Shown piece by piece: positions 1 to 10,947 of a stretch of DNA of 64,000 bases. Each line of letters opens with the position of its first letter. The first letter of the stretch is position 1. Under the pieces are notes generated by a model, which had not been told where the DNA came from, searched no databases, and saw only the letters and a list, made by a program, of their open reading frames with translations. The DNA lies in NCBI GenBank assembly GCA_025504975.1, contig JANUWI010000017.1:682001-746000 (forward strand), given 5' to 3'. Origin of the DNA: Plenodomus lindquistii. Its lineage: Eukaryota > Ascomycota > Dothideomycetes > Pleosporales > Leptosphaeriaceae. A program made the translations under genes and the position numbers.

Positions 1-1926
1 GGACAGGAACCTGACATCCGACAATCGGCAGACCAACAGCAACAGGAAGCTCGCCTACAGGAGTACAACCGTCAGCAACATACCCTTAAACAACAATGGG
101 AAGCTGCTCAAAAGGCAGCTCGGCAGAGGCAGGAAGCTTCCGGACAGGATCAACAAGACTACGTCCAGCAAGAACTTATAGCACAGCAGCATCGTGAAGA
201 CCCTGCTCAACAGCAGCGTCCAGAAACTGCTCAACAGAATCCTCGAGAACCTGCTCAACAGCAACAAAGCCAAACGACCCAAGACGACGAAACAACATCC
301 AACGATACAAGATCCAACAATACAATATTCAACGATGACAACGTAGACAAATTGCGCGAGCAGCTCCAAATTTGGAAGCCATTCATCCGCTCCATCAAAA
401 CAGCTGCCGCGCATGGCCAACGATCCACCATCGCTGATCTCCAGCGTCTCAAAGACGCTCCTTCGTACGACGTCTGCATCGAGCGACTGACCGTGATGTG
501 GATCGAAGTGGGCCCATACATGCACGACGTGGACGCCCAACAAATCATAACTCACCCCCAAGGACTACTTATACTCGAGTCAATGCTATGCACAGCTCTA
601 CTATCACTCGTCGCATTGCAGATTTACAATCGCGATCCACAGGAGACTGTGAACACTGGGTGGGAACCTCTAGCTATCAAAGGTCTTTATAACGTGCTGC
701 AGCCGTTTGAGCACCAGCTACACGGAACCGATATCTTGTATATCGCCGATGAGGTTAGTACGCTCTTGACTGATGCGTATCGGCGTGCTGTGCGGATGAC
801 TACAGCAGCGGAGGTACAATCGCCCACGGCATTTCCCAGCTCATCGACCGGCTCGTTGAACTCATCATCGGACCCTTCAACGAGCAGCGAAACAACCCTT
901 GAAAGCAGTCCCGCTCCCGCTTCTCAGGGTGAGACAAACACCCCCAGCACGTCAAAATCGCAAGCTCGACCATACAACCCCCTGCTCGACCCCACTCGAA
1001 CAAAGCTTGATGCAAATGGCTTGCCAATTCCAAGACAAGCTGACAAACAAACTGCAAACAGACTTCGAAATCACGATTTAAACTGCGGACCTGACGACCT
1101 TATCAGCGATCCCATCAACGGCATGGAAATCTGTAGCGAAGAGAATAATACGCCAGTCATTCCTGACGCCTATCCGCAAGTCGAACAAACTGGAGAACGC
1201 TTCCCAAACGATGACTTGTACAACGGCCCCGACGATCCTATCAACGATATGCCTATCTACAGACAATGGCAGACCCCTGACAAGACCGGCTCGTTCAACC
1301 CCGTATGTCGCTTCTTCACACTGGGAACATGCAATAAGGGCGAAGAATGCAAGTTTCCGCACCAACCGTGTAAGCACTGGCTCAGCGGGAACTGCAAGTA
1401 CGGGGATAAGTGCAGGGCGAGTCACGATCCGTGGTTTCTGCCCTCAGGCTCAAATCCAACGACCGAGACACGTATGAACACCGGAGCGCAGATGAGCTCA
1501 CCAACGCAGCACTCCCCCAGCGACGCAGAAAGCAACGGCTTCTTCAACCCCGCATGCCGCTTCTTCAAGGCCGGGTTTTGTAAGCGTGGGGGTAGCTGTG
1601 TCCAGCCTCATACCGCATGTCCGCATTTTCTTAAGGGGTCGTGTCGCTTTGGAGCGGAGTGCAAGGGGAGTCATGATCCGTTTTTCCTCGCTACATTTCC
1701 ATCTCAGGATACTATGCAGCGGGATGCGCAGACGGGGAAGACGGCGGTCGATGGGCGTGCAGGAGAGGGATACGCGGGGAAGAGGGTATGGATGAAGAGG
1801 ACGATGTGTAGGGATGGGGTGGACTGTGCGAGGGCGAAGTGTGGGTTTATGCATCCTGGGGTGGGAGATGGGAGGGATGGTGTGCAGAGTGGTGGTGATG
1901 ATGATGACGATGATTATATTCTTTGA
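1..1926 (+). CDS. CCCH zinc-finger protein, 5' end outside the window
   Basis: The frame is open from the first base to the TGA at 1924-1926 with no in-frame ATG near the left edge, so the start lies upstream. The first ~115 codons are Gln-rich. A conserved-looking helical region follows (about 352-800), then a Ser/Thr-rich linker. Two tandem pairs of CCCH fingers are visible at about 1305-1440 and 1545-1690, each C-x7-C-x5-C-x3-H, with the second finger of each pair followed by SHDP. A fifth, more irregular finger (C-x5-C-x4-C-x3-H) lies near 1810-1853, and the protein ends in an Asp run. CCCH proteins of this type usually bind RNA; the specific target is unknown. I do not recognise an orthologue name. 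No intron is needed in the visible part. Confidence 0.85.
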   Translation, partial: GQEPDIRQSADQQQQEARLQEYNRQQHTLKQQWEAAQKAARQRQEASGQDQQDYVQQELIAQQHREDPAQQQRPETAQQNPREPAQQQQSQTTQDDETTSNDTRSNNTIFNDDNVDKLREQLQIWKPFIRSIKTAAAHGQRSTIADLQRLKDAPSYDVCIERLTVMWIEVGPYMHDVDAQQIITHPQGLLILESMLCTALLSLVALQIYNRDPQETVNTGWEPLAIKGLYNVLQPFEHQLHGTDILYIADEVSTLLTDAYRRAVRMTTAAEVQSPTAFPSSSTGSLNSSSDPSTSSETTLESSPAPASQGETNTPSTSKSQARPYNPLLDPTRTKLDANGLPIPRQADKQTANRLRNHDLNCGPDDLISDPINGMEICSEENNTPVIPDAYPQVEQTGERFPNDDLYNGPDDPINDMPIYRQWQTPDKTGSFNPVCRFFTLGTCNKGEECKFPHQPCKHWLSGNCKYGDKCRASHDPWFLPSGSNPTTETRMNTGAQMSSPTQHSPSDAESNGFFNPACRFFKAGFCKRGGSCVQPHTACPHFLKGSCRFGAECKGSHDPFFLATFPSQDTMQRDAQTGKTAVDGRAGEGYAGKRVWMKRTMCRDGVDCARAKCGFMHPGVGDGRDGVQSGGDDDDDDYIL

Positions 1927-3276
1927 GAAGCGATGTGATGTGGGAGGGGATGCTGATTAATTTGTCTGTCTTGTTTTGCACGATCTGGGGGATGAGGTAG
2001 GGGAATTTCGCCTGATAGGTCATTCGACAGCGTTGCATATGCTGTGTGTACTGCATATATGTTTTTGAGGTTCTTTAATCGCTACACGTCTTTAGGACGC
2101 ATAAATATACCGTATAAGCACGTACAGATACGGATTGTGTCCAGCTATGTCCATGATCCCATAACAAGTGAAGCCGAAGTCAGTGCCACAACAAGTCGAA
2201 CGGCTGATCATCTGGGCAAGAGTGAGTGGGGATCAGGGCAACAAACCCGTAATGGTCGATTGCATGGAATGAGCCATTCTGCATCATTGATGTGGAGGTC
2301 ATTCAGGTGTGCGTGCGTGATCGTGATGTCCTCAGGTGTCGGCGGCCGGTGCATTGACCGACGCGACTTCGGCTGGCACGCGTCACACCTCCTTCACTCC
2401 AATCCTCCCGGTCCCGTCAATCCCACATTCACGCCTAGCACCTGATTGTTAAAGTATAAAACTAACGGCATCAACTTGTCACTTCATAGAAATTTGCAGC
2501 TACGCACTACTAAAGCTATATCTATGCACCTGTCGTGGACTTTGCTCACAATCCCTAGGCACGTTTGTGTACGTGATGTCATCAACAACGCGAGCTGCAT
2601 GTATATTCTCAGGATCTTTCAAACTCGTCCTCAATTGATCGTGAATTGCAAAGACGCCTCTCTGCACAGCCACGATTGTGTTTCCCATCTGTACTACACA
2701 AATTGGACTGTGAAGCCCATGAGTGAACTATCGCTGCGCATCCAAGGGGTGCCACATCTAATCCCGACTTACGTTGTGGAACTCACTCAAGAAATCCTCA
2801 CGAGCTGTGATAAAGGCAAATTGTTTGCTCATATCTTCTTCTCCACGCAACACCCGTTCTGCGATTGATTCGCCAAGCCACGCACCCGTGAGGTGACTCG
2901 GATGTCACCTTCTCGGAACCAAGGAGATTTCTTTCCAGTGGGTGGAAGAGACGCTTACCTCTATGTGCATGAACCACCGGGAAGTATCGTATCGTATGCC
3001 CCCATGATTGAGGATTGATGTCGCCTGTCACGTTTCTGGCCTCTGACCTGTACCGGGGTAACGAGGCGCAGCGATTCTTGTCATCGACTACAGGATCACC
3101 ACTGCCGCGAAAATTTTCTTGGCAATATCCACTCGCGCGATGAACTGTATGCATGAGGACAAAGGTACCAGGCACCATTCCCGGCGAAGGGAGGACCTGT
3201 CACAGTGCGGGTTCCCAGTGTGAGGTAGGTACACTTCACGGTTGTCCCATAAAATCGTCTAGAATTTCGCAAGACG
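1927..3276. other. intergenic, no gene supported
   Basis: About 1.3 kb between the CCCH gene and the chitinase-like gene. Several open stretches occur (for example 2044-2868 on +), but they lack a family signature, a convincing start context or intron signals, so none is called. The right part is the promoter region of the next gene. Confidence 0.6.
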
Positions 3277-3283
3277 TATAAAG
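3277..3283 (+). promoter_or_regulatory. TATA-like box of the chitinase-like gene
   Basis: TATAAAG at 3277-3283, about 100 bp before the chosen ATG at 3383. The position fits a core promoter with a short 5' UTR; this is inference from motif and spacing only. Confidence 0.4.
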
Positions 3284-3382
3284 CTAGCAAGTTTGAAGAT
3301 ACCACTTCCTTTGCGACTCATCTCTCTTGCCGATTGCTATTATCAAATATCGTCTCTGCCTTTTACCCTTCAAAGACTCGGC

Positions 3383-6169
3383 ATGCGGGCTATATATTTC
3401 CTAGTACTGGTGGCTACCGCCGTCATCGCTGCGGTTGTGGTGAATCCTGTTGAACTCCATGCCCGCGATTTCGATGACATGATTTCCGACAAGACGTGTC
3501 GATGGACAAACTGTGGCGAGCCCTGCCCTTCCGACTTCAGAGCCGTCCCTCGGAGTGGCGTCAAATCAAAATCCAACATGATCGACTCCACACATTGTCC
3601 TCTCGGTGACGCAATGACATTTTGTTGCCCGACATGCTACCCGGCCCCTACCTGTGTCTGGCGGGGCCACGCCAACAGCGGAAAATGCAAAGGAGGTTGT
3701 CAAAAAGGTGAAGCAGAAGTTTGGACATTAGGTTACGGATGTAAGAGCGGGCATCAGAGTGCCTGCTGCACGACAGATACTGGAAGTACACAGGCTTATG
3801 CTAATTGCCGGTGGGAGGGCTGCAAGGAAGTACCTCAGGGAAGCAGCAAGAATTACTGTAGCGCTGAATTTCCGAGTTACGTTACCTCCGCCTCTTCTGG
3901 ATTTGGGGGAGCAAAGTCTTGTAAAAAAGGTGCGTAATGTCATGTGTTCCAAATGCTAAAGCTCAAAAGTACAGGAACCAATCACTACTGCTGCAAAGGC
4001 GGCTCAGTCTACTTCAAACCCCCGGTCTTTGACCAATGTGTGTGGTAAGGCGAACGAGCATGGAGACCGTGATAGGATCTGACAATTTTGACGCTGCTAG
4101 GCTCCGAGACGTCGCCAAAGCCAAAGATCAGAGTCTGACGTGCAAGGCTGCTTGTCCAGCAAACTACACTAAGCTCGCGGTCGAGCCACGCAGCTGCGCT
4201 ACAGGTGGCGCCGGCGAAGATGCGTACTGTTGCCAAGGTTTCAAGCCGTCCGATATACCAGATATTCACAAACCACCGGGCCATGATTCGCCTAGCAGCC
4301 CACCCAAACCCAAGAAGTCCGCAAAACTGGTTCAATTTGAGAATGCCGTCGACACGTATGCACTCTAGCTGTTGCTGAAGTTAGGTCTAACTCAAACAGC
4401 TATCTGAATGTATGGAATACGGGCAAATGTGATCAAGAATCCTGGCCGGAGCTCGATAGGTCAGTAACAACGATTCAGGCAAGTAGACTTTAACTCATGC
4501 GAGCAGCTGGATTGACCCAGAGGACGATCATGGCCAGAGCGCCCCAGCTGGAATGGCAACCGCTCAAGACACGCCGCCATTTTCGAACAGCAGCGATATA
4601 CAGCAGGGCGGTCTGTCGGGCGGACCAATTATCCCGAGTATAGAGCCATGTTACCAATACATTAACCTTGTATCCGAACTAGAGACAATGGTCACGATGG
4701 ACCCCGAAAAATTCTCCAAGGATCAGACTGGTATTCGGACATACTGGGACTCTCGCGTGGCGACCCGGTTTCAAGGCACGTCATTTTCAGATCTTGCCGA
4801 ATACCAAAAGATCAATCCTCTTGTCGAACCCAGGCGCTGGCTTCGCTTTCTGATGTATGATTTCGGGGCATGGGTCAAGATGCGCAATCATGTCAAGCAA
4901 ATGCGTGACGAAATGTGCGTCGAGGTACCAGCTAGTGGCGTGTACACGAGCGGCACCGCTAACGTATCACGGCGTTACATCAATGCTGATATTGCCATGG
5001 ATACCGCGAAAAAGCAATGGAGGGAGCCAGCTTTTCTCATCCCTACGCTCGGCGATGTGTTTGCAGGGATTCACGATAGTAAGACGTTTCATCAGGTGAT
5101 GGAAGATTGCACTGACCTTGAGCCAAAGGATATCTCAGTCTCCACTATGCTAGGTGGCAGTGGTACAATGGGCGCGAGGGCGGCAGGGCGCCGACTCGAC
5201 CTGGGTACGTCAATTTGATGCTGCCCGTCACCAGCAGGTTCTTGAGGGCTAAGTAGTACAACTTCCAGGCCAATGCTCGAACTTGCGTACTGGATAGGCC
5301 CAACGCCAGGAGTGTGGAACCCTCAGCTCGATACGATATATCAACTCTGGCGATATCGCGATCTTCGTACGATAGGGCGCCGAGACCCGTTCAGACGAGA
5401 CAGATGGGTGGTATTTCACCTACATTTTGACTCTACGCATGTCTTCTTCAACCACAGTCACCACACCTATACGGCTATTGTAAGTGCCGCTGTGACGAGT
5501 CCCATGATCTACAGGCAGTTCCAGGCTAACCTGGCTGAAACTCTAGGACAGTATCACCGTCTTTCACGGCAACGAGGCACGACCCGCTGCCGGTGGAGGC
5601 TGGGAGGTGAATTGGCAGGGCACCAGTGCTAACTACAATACTGCGCGTACCGTCATTCGTTGCCCCTATACTGTCCCCGAAGGCTCGACCTGGGACACGG
5701 TCCAAAACCGGTGGCGAATGATGGTCGGCCAGAACCTCGAGACCCGAGAAGCCGGGTGGCCTTACCAATACGCGGCGAACTCTCAACTATACCACTTCCA
5801 ACACTGGCTAGACACTCTATACCGGACTGGCTACCTCAATGTCGCCGGCTTCTACCCCATCATCGAACCCGTTTACCACATTACCAACTACTATGGCGAG
5901 ATCGCAGCGGGCGTGACTACTTTTGTGGAGAGATCTGCGAGTGCGTATCCCGTTCCTGGGTCACCGCCTAATATCTGGGTCGCTCCTTGTAAGAGCCCTC
6001 AAACACCTCTTCTACGTTTGGAAAACTTATGGCTGATGACTCGATAGATGATACTTCTTTCCGCCTGCAAAACTTCCAGCAGGGTGTCAATTCTTATAAT
6101 ATTCCGAGGGTCAACTACGATTACGCGATTCCCATGCCTGCGCAGTTACCTCAGGATCATGAGGGCTAG
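3383..6169 (+). CDS. secreted Cys-rich protein like the C-terminal half of killer-toxin-type GH18 chitinases
   Basis: Eight-exon model, 802 aa: 3383-3929, 3975-4044, 4101-4355, 4400-4459, 4507-5208, 5269-5479, 5547-5988, 6048-6169. Introns are 44-67 bp and phases are consistent throughout. The ATG at 3383 starts a hydrophobic signal peptide (MRAIYFLVLVATAVIAA). The next ~270 residues are Cys-rich repeats with the pattern CRWTNCGEPCPSDF, then paired CC motifs (FCCPTC, ACCTTDTG, YCCKGG, YCCQG). I know this pattern from the region downstream of the GH18 domain in fungal subgroup C (killer-toxin-like) chitinases. The remaining ~500 residues resemble the long tail of the same proteins. No GH18 DxxDxDxE motif, LysM or catalytic domain is present, and none is encoded upstream. 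The donor after residue ~544 is weak: GTCAAT at 5209 keeps frame, while the better-looking GTACGT at 5205 does not. Likely secreted and non-catalytic; function unknown. Confidence 0.75.
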
Positions 6170-7081
6170 ACTTGTACCGACTACCCGCGCGCAAAATGGG
6201 TTTTTTTAAAATGGAAAGGATGGGATGGAAGTGGACAATCGCTGGACTGCTGCAGTAGATATATGATTAGATATAAAAAAGGGACATGTAAAATGAGTAG
6301 CGTAACGATTACTTATGCAGAGCACTTTTGTGTCGTCCGTTGCTCCATCCTGTTCTTGCCTCCTAGAGACCTGAAAATCCTTCTATAAACAACACCAATG
6401 TTACTTGGTTGGACATGCGCTGGCGATTTTGATTTCCCGCATCACTCGCGCGGCTTTCTTAGCCTCAGCTTTACCTAGCTCCAGCTCCAGCTCCAGCTCC
6501 AGCTCTAGCCTTACCATCCAATTTACCTGCACTCTCTCTACCTTCCTCCTCCTTTTCTGAAACCCCTCCCTCCCTCCTTCATATACCATGCATCCCCATC
6601 ATCCGCAAGTATCATAGAAACTACTACACCGGAATACAACTTCTTGTCTTGTTTGCACTTTGTAGTTCTTCCTACTCTCATTACACAACCACCCCTACCT
6701 ACGCGTCATACATTCTTCCTGTGGTGTGATGTAATGTAAGAAACGCAATAAAGGTATGTGAATTCGGAAGAGAGTATCATGGTGGTAATAAGGAATCGTT
6801 ACGTAGGTGTGTGCGTGCGTGCGTGCGTGTGTGTGTGGTGTGTGTGTGTGTGTTGTATCTGCAGGAACAAGACAAAAGTAAAAAAAGCAGGAGGATGAGG
6901 ATGGTTACTATGCTATGTTGTATACATAGCAATCAAAATTCGCCGTGAAATTAGTTTAAAATTCATGAGTATGCTGTGCTGTGCTGTGCTGTGCTGAAAT
7001 ATGTCATAACAAACATTACCAACCCCCCTTCCTCCCTTCTCCCTCCTCCCCCTCCTTCCCCCTTCACCCACCAACCCCACG
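6170..7081. other. intergenic between convergent genes, with microsatellites
   Basis: 3' flanks of the chitinase-like gene (+) and the glucanase gene (-). It holds a CCAGCT hexamer run near 6478-6506 and a TGTGC pentamer run near 6970-6996. No gene is supported. Confidence 0.6.
6807..6856. repeat. GCGT/GT microsatellite
   Basis: About 50 bp of GTGC tetramers passing into GT dimers, interrupted by single-base changes. A simple-sequence repeat that is likely length-variable between isolates. Confidence 0.9.
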
Positions 7082-9832
7082 CTAATACTCCTCCCCCAAC
7101 CCCTCAAAATCATCCAACTCCCTCGTATCCTTAGGACACTTCCAATCCCTCTCATACGCCTTATCCGGCAGTATCCCTGCCTCGCGCCCCTTCCTATAAC
7201 TCCACTGTGTCGCGCGTTCAGTCTCCCACGTCCAATAAAACCAGCCCCAACCGGCCTCAAACGCATCCATCTGGGCAATCCCAAACTGGTACAAGAACTT
7301 CTTATATTGGTCTGAGTAGTCCTTGGGGTCTGCGTTGGCAGGGTCGCATGTACAAGCCGAGGATTTCAAGGGGCATTGAGGGGACAGGATGGAGGTGGAG
7401 GCGTTGCCCGTGTCGAATGTGCCTTCCCAGCGTGTACCGGTGGCGACGTTGTTGATGTACTTTGTGCAGTCTGTATCTGCTTGGGACCATTCGCCGCACA
7501 TTGTGGGGCCGAAGCCCGTCTTGCGATCCATGCTGCGTTTGGATTGTTGGGTCCAGGCGCTGCAGGCGAAGTTGAGCTTGTCGCGGTGTTTAAGGGAGAG
7601 CTGGTCGATGTTGAAGATTACGTATTGGTGGACGTCGAGCAGCAAGTTATCGATGTTTTGGAGCTTGCCTTGCCAGTTGTCCAGCCCCATGAAGCCGTCG
7701 CCGAAAACGATGATGCCTTCGATGCCGTCGGCGCGGATCTGTTTTATCGCTTTTTCAGACCAGGTGACTACGGCTGTGGTGTCGAGTTCTACGTTTCGGG
7801 GTTCGTTGACTAGGCCGTACATTGTTACGAGGTTTTTGTAACGCTTTTGGGCGAAGAAGACGGAGAGTTTGTGGTGGATTTCTAGGGTGCGTTGGGCGTT
7901 TTTTTCACCGTCGGTGCCGTTGAGCCAGCCTATGCTGCCTTGGCGGCCTGAATGGTTCCACCCGTTTTGAGACCCGGGAGCGCCGTGGAGGTCGAGGTTC
8001 ACGCGGAGTCCGTTTTGGCGGCAGTATTCTATGCCGCGGAGGAGGTAGCGCCAGGATACTTGGGGGAGGTAGGGGTCGCCGTCGTAGGTTTGCACGATCC
8101 AGTAGCCAAAGGGGAAGCGGACGTGGTCCATGCCTGCTTCGCGGATTTCTTTGAAGGTTTTCTTGGTGATGAAGGTGGAGTAGTGTTGTTCGAGGGTGGA
8201 TTTTGCTTTTGCAGGGCCGAGTTTTTGGAGGAGAGTCCATTCGTCTACTACTCCGTCGCGGGAGCCGAAGTTTTCGAAGAAGGAGGGCGTGATGAAGGGT
8301 TCGAGGTTGAGCCAGCCTCCTACGTTGACGCCGCGGATGGGCATCTTGCCGTACTCGAATTTGTCGCTGAGCTTGGGGACGGACGGGTTGGCTTGCACGT
8401 CGTCGTCCCATGTTGAGTTCAGCCCGATGATGGGGAGACCGCCAACGAGTTGGTTCGTGTATGTGACGTTGAAATCTTCAGTGTCGAACCACGCCCAGGG
8501 ATCGAGAATACCGCCACGATCAGCTTCGGGTACGCTGTTCCGGTCGTGTCCGTCGAGGTTGGACGTCTTGGGTTGATTCACGCCGGGGGGTGCGCTATTG
8601 GAGGAGCTAGCGTTGTTGTCGCTGGATTTGTTCGACATCATGACCGCCACAGGTATGATGATTGCCAAGATGATCAAAACGGACAGCACACCGATGATAA
8701 TCTTCTTCCACTTCTTCTTCTTGGCCAACTGGTCTTCAGAGTAGATTGTGGATGACCCGCCACTCCCACCGCGCTTCTCCATCATGTACTGGTACTCGTC
8801 GTCGTCAATGGCGCCTTCTTCAGCAAGAGGACCGCTAATGACGCGCCGCTTCTTCATCTCGGTTTTACGTTGTTTCTCCTGCCGTTTCCTTTCCTTTTTG
8901 ACCTCTGCTTCGCTGGGTGTGTACTCTGCTTCTCGTCTTCGTCTTCTCTCTTCTCTCTCGTCATCTGTATGTGTGCTCCTCCTCTTCCCTTCTCCACCGC
9001 TAACAGCCGCAGACGCAGCGCCGAGACCCATTCCCGCCGCCGCCGTTGCAGCAGCAGCAGCTTTCCGCTTCTCTTCTTTTCGCCTCCGCGCCTTTTCTTC
9101 AAGAAGCCTTTCCTGTTCTTCCTCTCTTTGTCTCTCCTTCTCCTTTTCCCTCTCTCGTTCTTTCTCCCTCTCCCTCTCCTCCCTCCTCCTACTCTCGCCC
9201 TGAACTCTCCTCTCCCCCTGCTTCAGCTCCTCCTTCTTCCGCCCCCTCTCCTCCTTCACCCTCTTCTTCTCCAGCTCCTTCTCCTTGCGCCTAACCTCCT
9301 TTAGGTAATCCTCATCGTAATCATAAGTACCCCATCCACCCGCCTTCTTCGCATTCTTCTTGTCCAGTTTCGCCAGCGCATCCAGACTCAGTGGTGCAGG
9401 CTGCCTACTACGGCTACCAGAGCCATCAGTCGTGCTATTCCTCCTACTCTCGCGTTTCCGCCGTGGTGCAGGAGCAGGCGAGTCCTCGGCATCGGTGTCA
9501 TCTCTCCTGCGCTCTGTGGCTCGTGGGCGCGACGCAGAGTCTCTCTTTGGCGCTGCACGCGGTGACGGCTTGGGCAGCAAATTGCCAGAAGAATCCGTCG
9601 CGCGGTGTCCTTTTCTGCGGCGTCCTGCTAGGCCGTCGCTGTCGTAGACGGTGTTTGTCACTGGTTGTTCGGCGCGCGATTCCCTCCGTTTGCGCGTCCG
9701 CTCTGGGTCTAGACTTTGTCGTCGTCGCTCGGGGTCGGCGCTGCCGCCATGCGACTCCCTTCTTCGTCGCCGTTCTTCGCCATGGGGTCTGCGGTGCGAG
9801 GGGTCGCGCTCGCGGTCGCTGGTGTCGGGCAT
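7082..9832 (-). CDS. exgD: glucan 1,3-beta-glucosidase, type II membrane form (GH5, exgD-like)
   Basis: Single exon, 916 aa from the ATG at 9832. An in-frame open stretch continues to 9901, but the protein from 9832 begins MPDTSDRERD, which fits the family better. Residues ~1-370 are a very charged Arg/Glu/Lys-rich cytosolic region with a long coiled-coil-like stretch. A single membrane span follows at about 377-397 (forward ~8640-8705), preceded by KKKWKK, giving N-in topology. The extracellular catalytic domain starts near residue 445 with IRGVNVGGWLNLEPFITP, typical of fungal GH5_9 exo-glucanases. The acid/base Glu is in GLVNEPRN (about residue 676) and the nucleophile Glu in MCGEWSQ (about 780). 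The enzyme releases glucose from beta-1,3-glucan and probably acts in cell-wall remodelling at the plasma membrane. Identity as exgD rests on this architecture. Confidence 0.92.
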   Translation of the reverse strand: MPDTSDRERDPSHRRPHGEERRRRRESHGGSADPERRRQSLDPERTRKRRESRAEQPVTNTVYDSDGLAGRRRKGHRATDSSGNLLPKPSPRAAPKRDSASRPRATERRRDDTDAEDSPAPAPRRKRESRRNSTTDGSGSRSRQPAPLSLDALAKLDKKNAKKAGGWGTYDYDEDYLKEVRRKEKELEKKRVKEERGRKKEELKQGERRVQGESRRREEREREKEREREKEKERQREEEQERLLEEKARRRKEEKRKAAAAATAAAGMGLGAASAAVSGGEGKRRSTHTDDEREERRRRREAEYTPSEAEVKKERKRQEKQRKTEMKKRRVISGPLAEEGAIDDDEYQYMMEKRGGSGGSSTIYSEDQLAKKKKWKKIIIGVLSVLIILAIIIPVAVMMSNKSSDNNASSSNSAPPGVNQPKTSNLDGHDRNSVPEADRGGILDPWAWFDTEDFNVTYTNQLVGGLPIIGLNSTWDDDVQANPSVPKLSDKFEYGKMPIRGVNVGGWLNLEPFITPSFFENFGSRDGVVDEWTLLQKLGPAKAKSTLEQHYSTFITKKTFKEIREAGMDHVRFPFGYWIVQTYDGDPYLPQVSWRYLLRGIEYCRQNGLRVNLDLHGAPGSQNGWNHSGRQGSIGWLNGTDGEKNAQRTLEIHHKLSVFFAQKRYKNLVTMYGLVNEPRNVELDTTAVVTWSEKAIKQIRADGIEGIIVFGDGFMGLDNWQGKLQNIDNLLLDVHQYVIFNIDQLSLKHRDKLNFACSAWTQQSKRSMDRKTGFGPTMCGEWSQADTDCTKYINNVATGTRWEGTFDTGNASTSILSPQCPLKSSACTCDPANADPKDYSDQYKKFLYQFGIAQMDAFEAGWGWFYWTWETERATQWSYRKGREAGILPDKAYERDWKCPKDTRELDDFEGLGEEY

Positions 9833-10947
9833 GTGAGGTGTGATGCGAGATGTCGGTGTAACCGCGGTGCTAGGAATGTGGGGGTGGAATGCAGCAATCA
9901 AGCGAGAGGATGCGAAGAGCTGATGTCTGTAGTAGCGGTGTGCACAGCGAGGTGTGGTTATGGGAGGCGCAACGTATTCAAGAACGAGCGACGTCTAGCG
10001 TTTAAACAGTAGCCATTCAATCAATTGCGCAGCGCATTACAAGACCACCACGCACGCGCATGCACGATGCGGCTGAGGCTTGAGCTGCTGTCGTTGCTAT
10101 GGAGACGTCTTGTTGATGGCGTGGCGGCTAGGTGAGCGTCTAGGCAGGCTGGGTTAGAAACTTGGAAGTTTGAATCTTGGAGGTGTGAGGTCTGAGTTGT
10201 GAGCCGCAGAGGCAGTTCTTGGACTCGGTGACTTTGTTAGTTGGCAATATTTGGCACGGCGATACTGAGTTGGCGTACGGGTAAGACGGCTGATGATGTT
10301 CTGCAGCGAGGCTGGGGTGGGGCAGTCATAACGAGCCCACTCAAGTGCGACAAATGCGAAAGCCTATACGTAGATATGTAGATTTTGACAATTATCCACT
10401 GTCCCGCTGTCGATAAGAGCTTTCTCCCATGCCCAGTCGATCATCTCTGTGCGACAAGACCCTGCATCCCATCAGTGATCGACGCAACGCAACGCAGCCA
10501 CCCGGTCAGCAGTCAGAAATGACATCACCGCACGTCCAACGTTCGTAAACTCCCGGGCCCTGATGTCAACTGCCGCCTAATAGCGGCTCCAAAATAAATG
10601 CATTGTTTTCTTCAGTGGTATCATAGCTAGTAATGCGAGTATTCAAGATAACCCTGCCCAAGGTATGTTCCTCCTTGGCAAGCAGGGTGTAGTCGCAGCC
10701 TGTGAGGGCATTTCCTGGCCTTCTAAGCTGGTTGTAGTGACCGTGTAGTCGTTGCCACGCTTCTAAAGGTAGTCGAGTGGTTTCAAAAAGCCTCCGTTGT
10801 TGCAGTAGTAGGAAATCCTGAAATGGTGCAAAGTATGTGCAGAGAACGGCGCGGCAGTCCTGAAAGGAAGCGGCACTCAAATGGAGATTGTGTCTGCATG
10901 ACCAAGTGGGGGGAATCGTGTATGTCGTTTGAGGAGAATGACTTCAC
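9833..10947. other. upstream region of the glucanase gene
   Basis: About 1.1 kb between the glucanase start and the 3' end of the NMN adenylyltransferase gene, both on the minus strand. A 104-codon open stretch at 10566-10880 (-) has a protein-like composition (begins ASFQDCRAVL after an AG) but only a TTG start and no recognised family; I do not call it a gene. Confidence 0.5.

Noticed and set aside
7376..9843. Several open frames on the plus strand across the glucanase gene
   Set aside because: Antisense shadows of a strongly biased coding region; no domain or start context.
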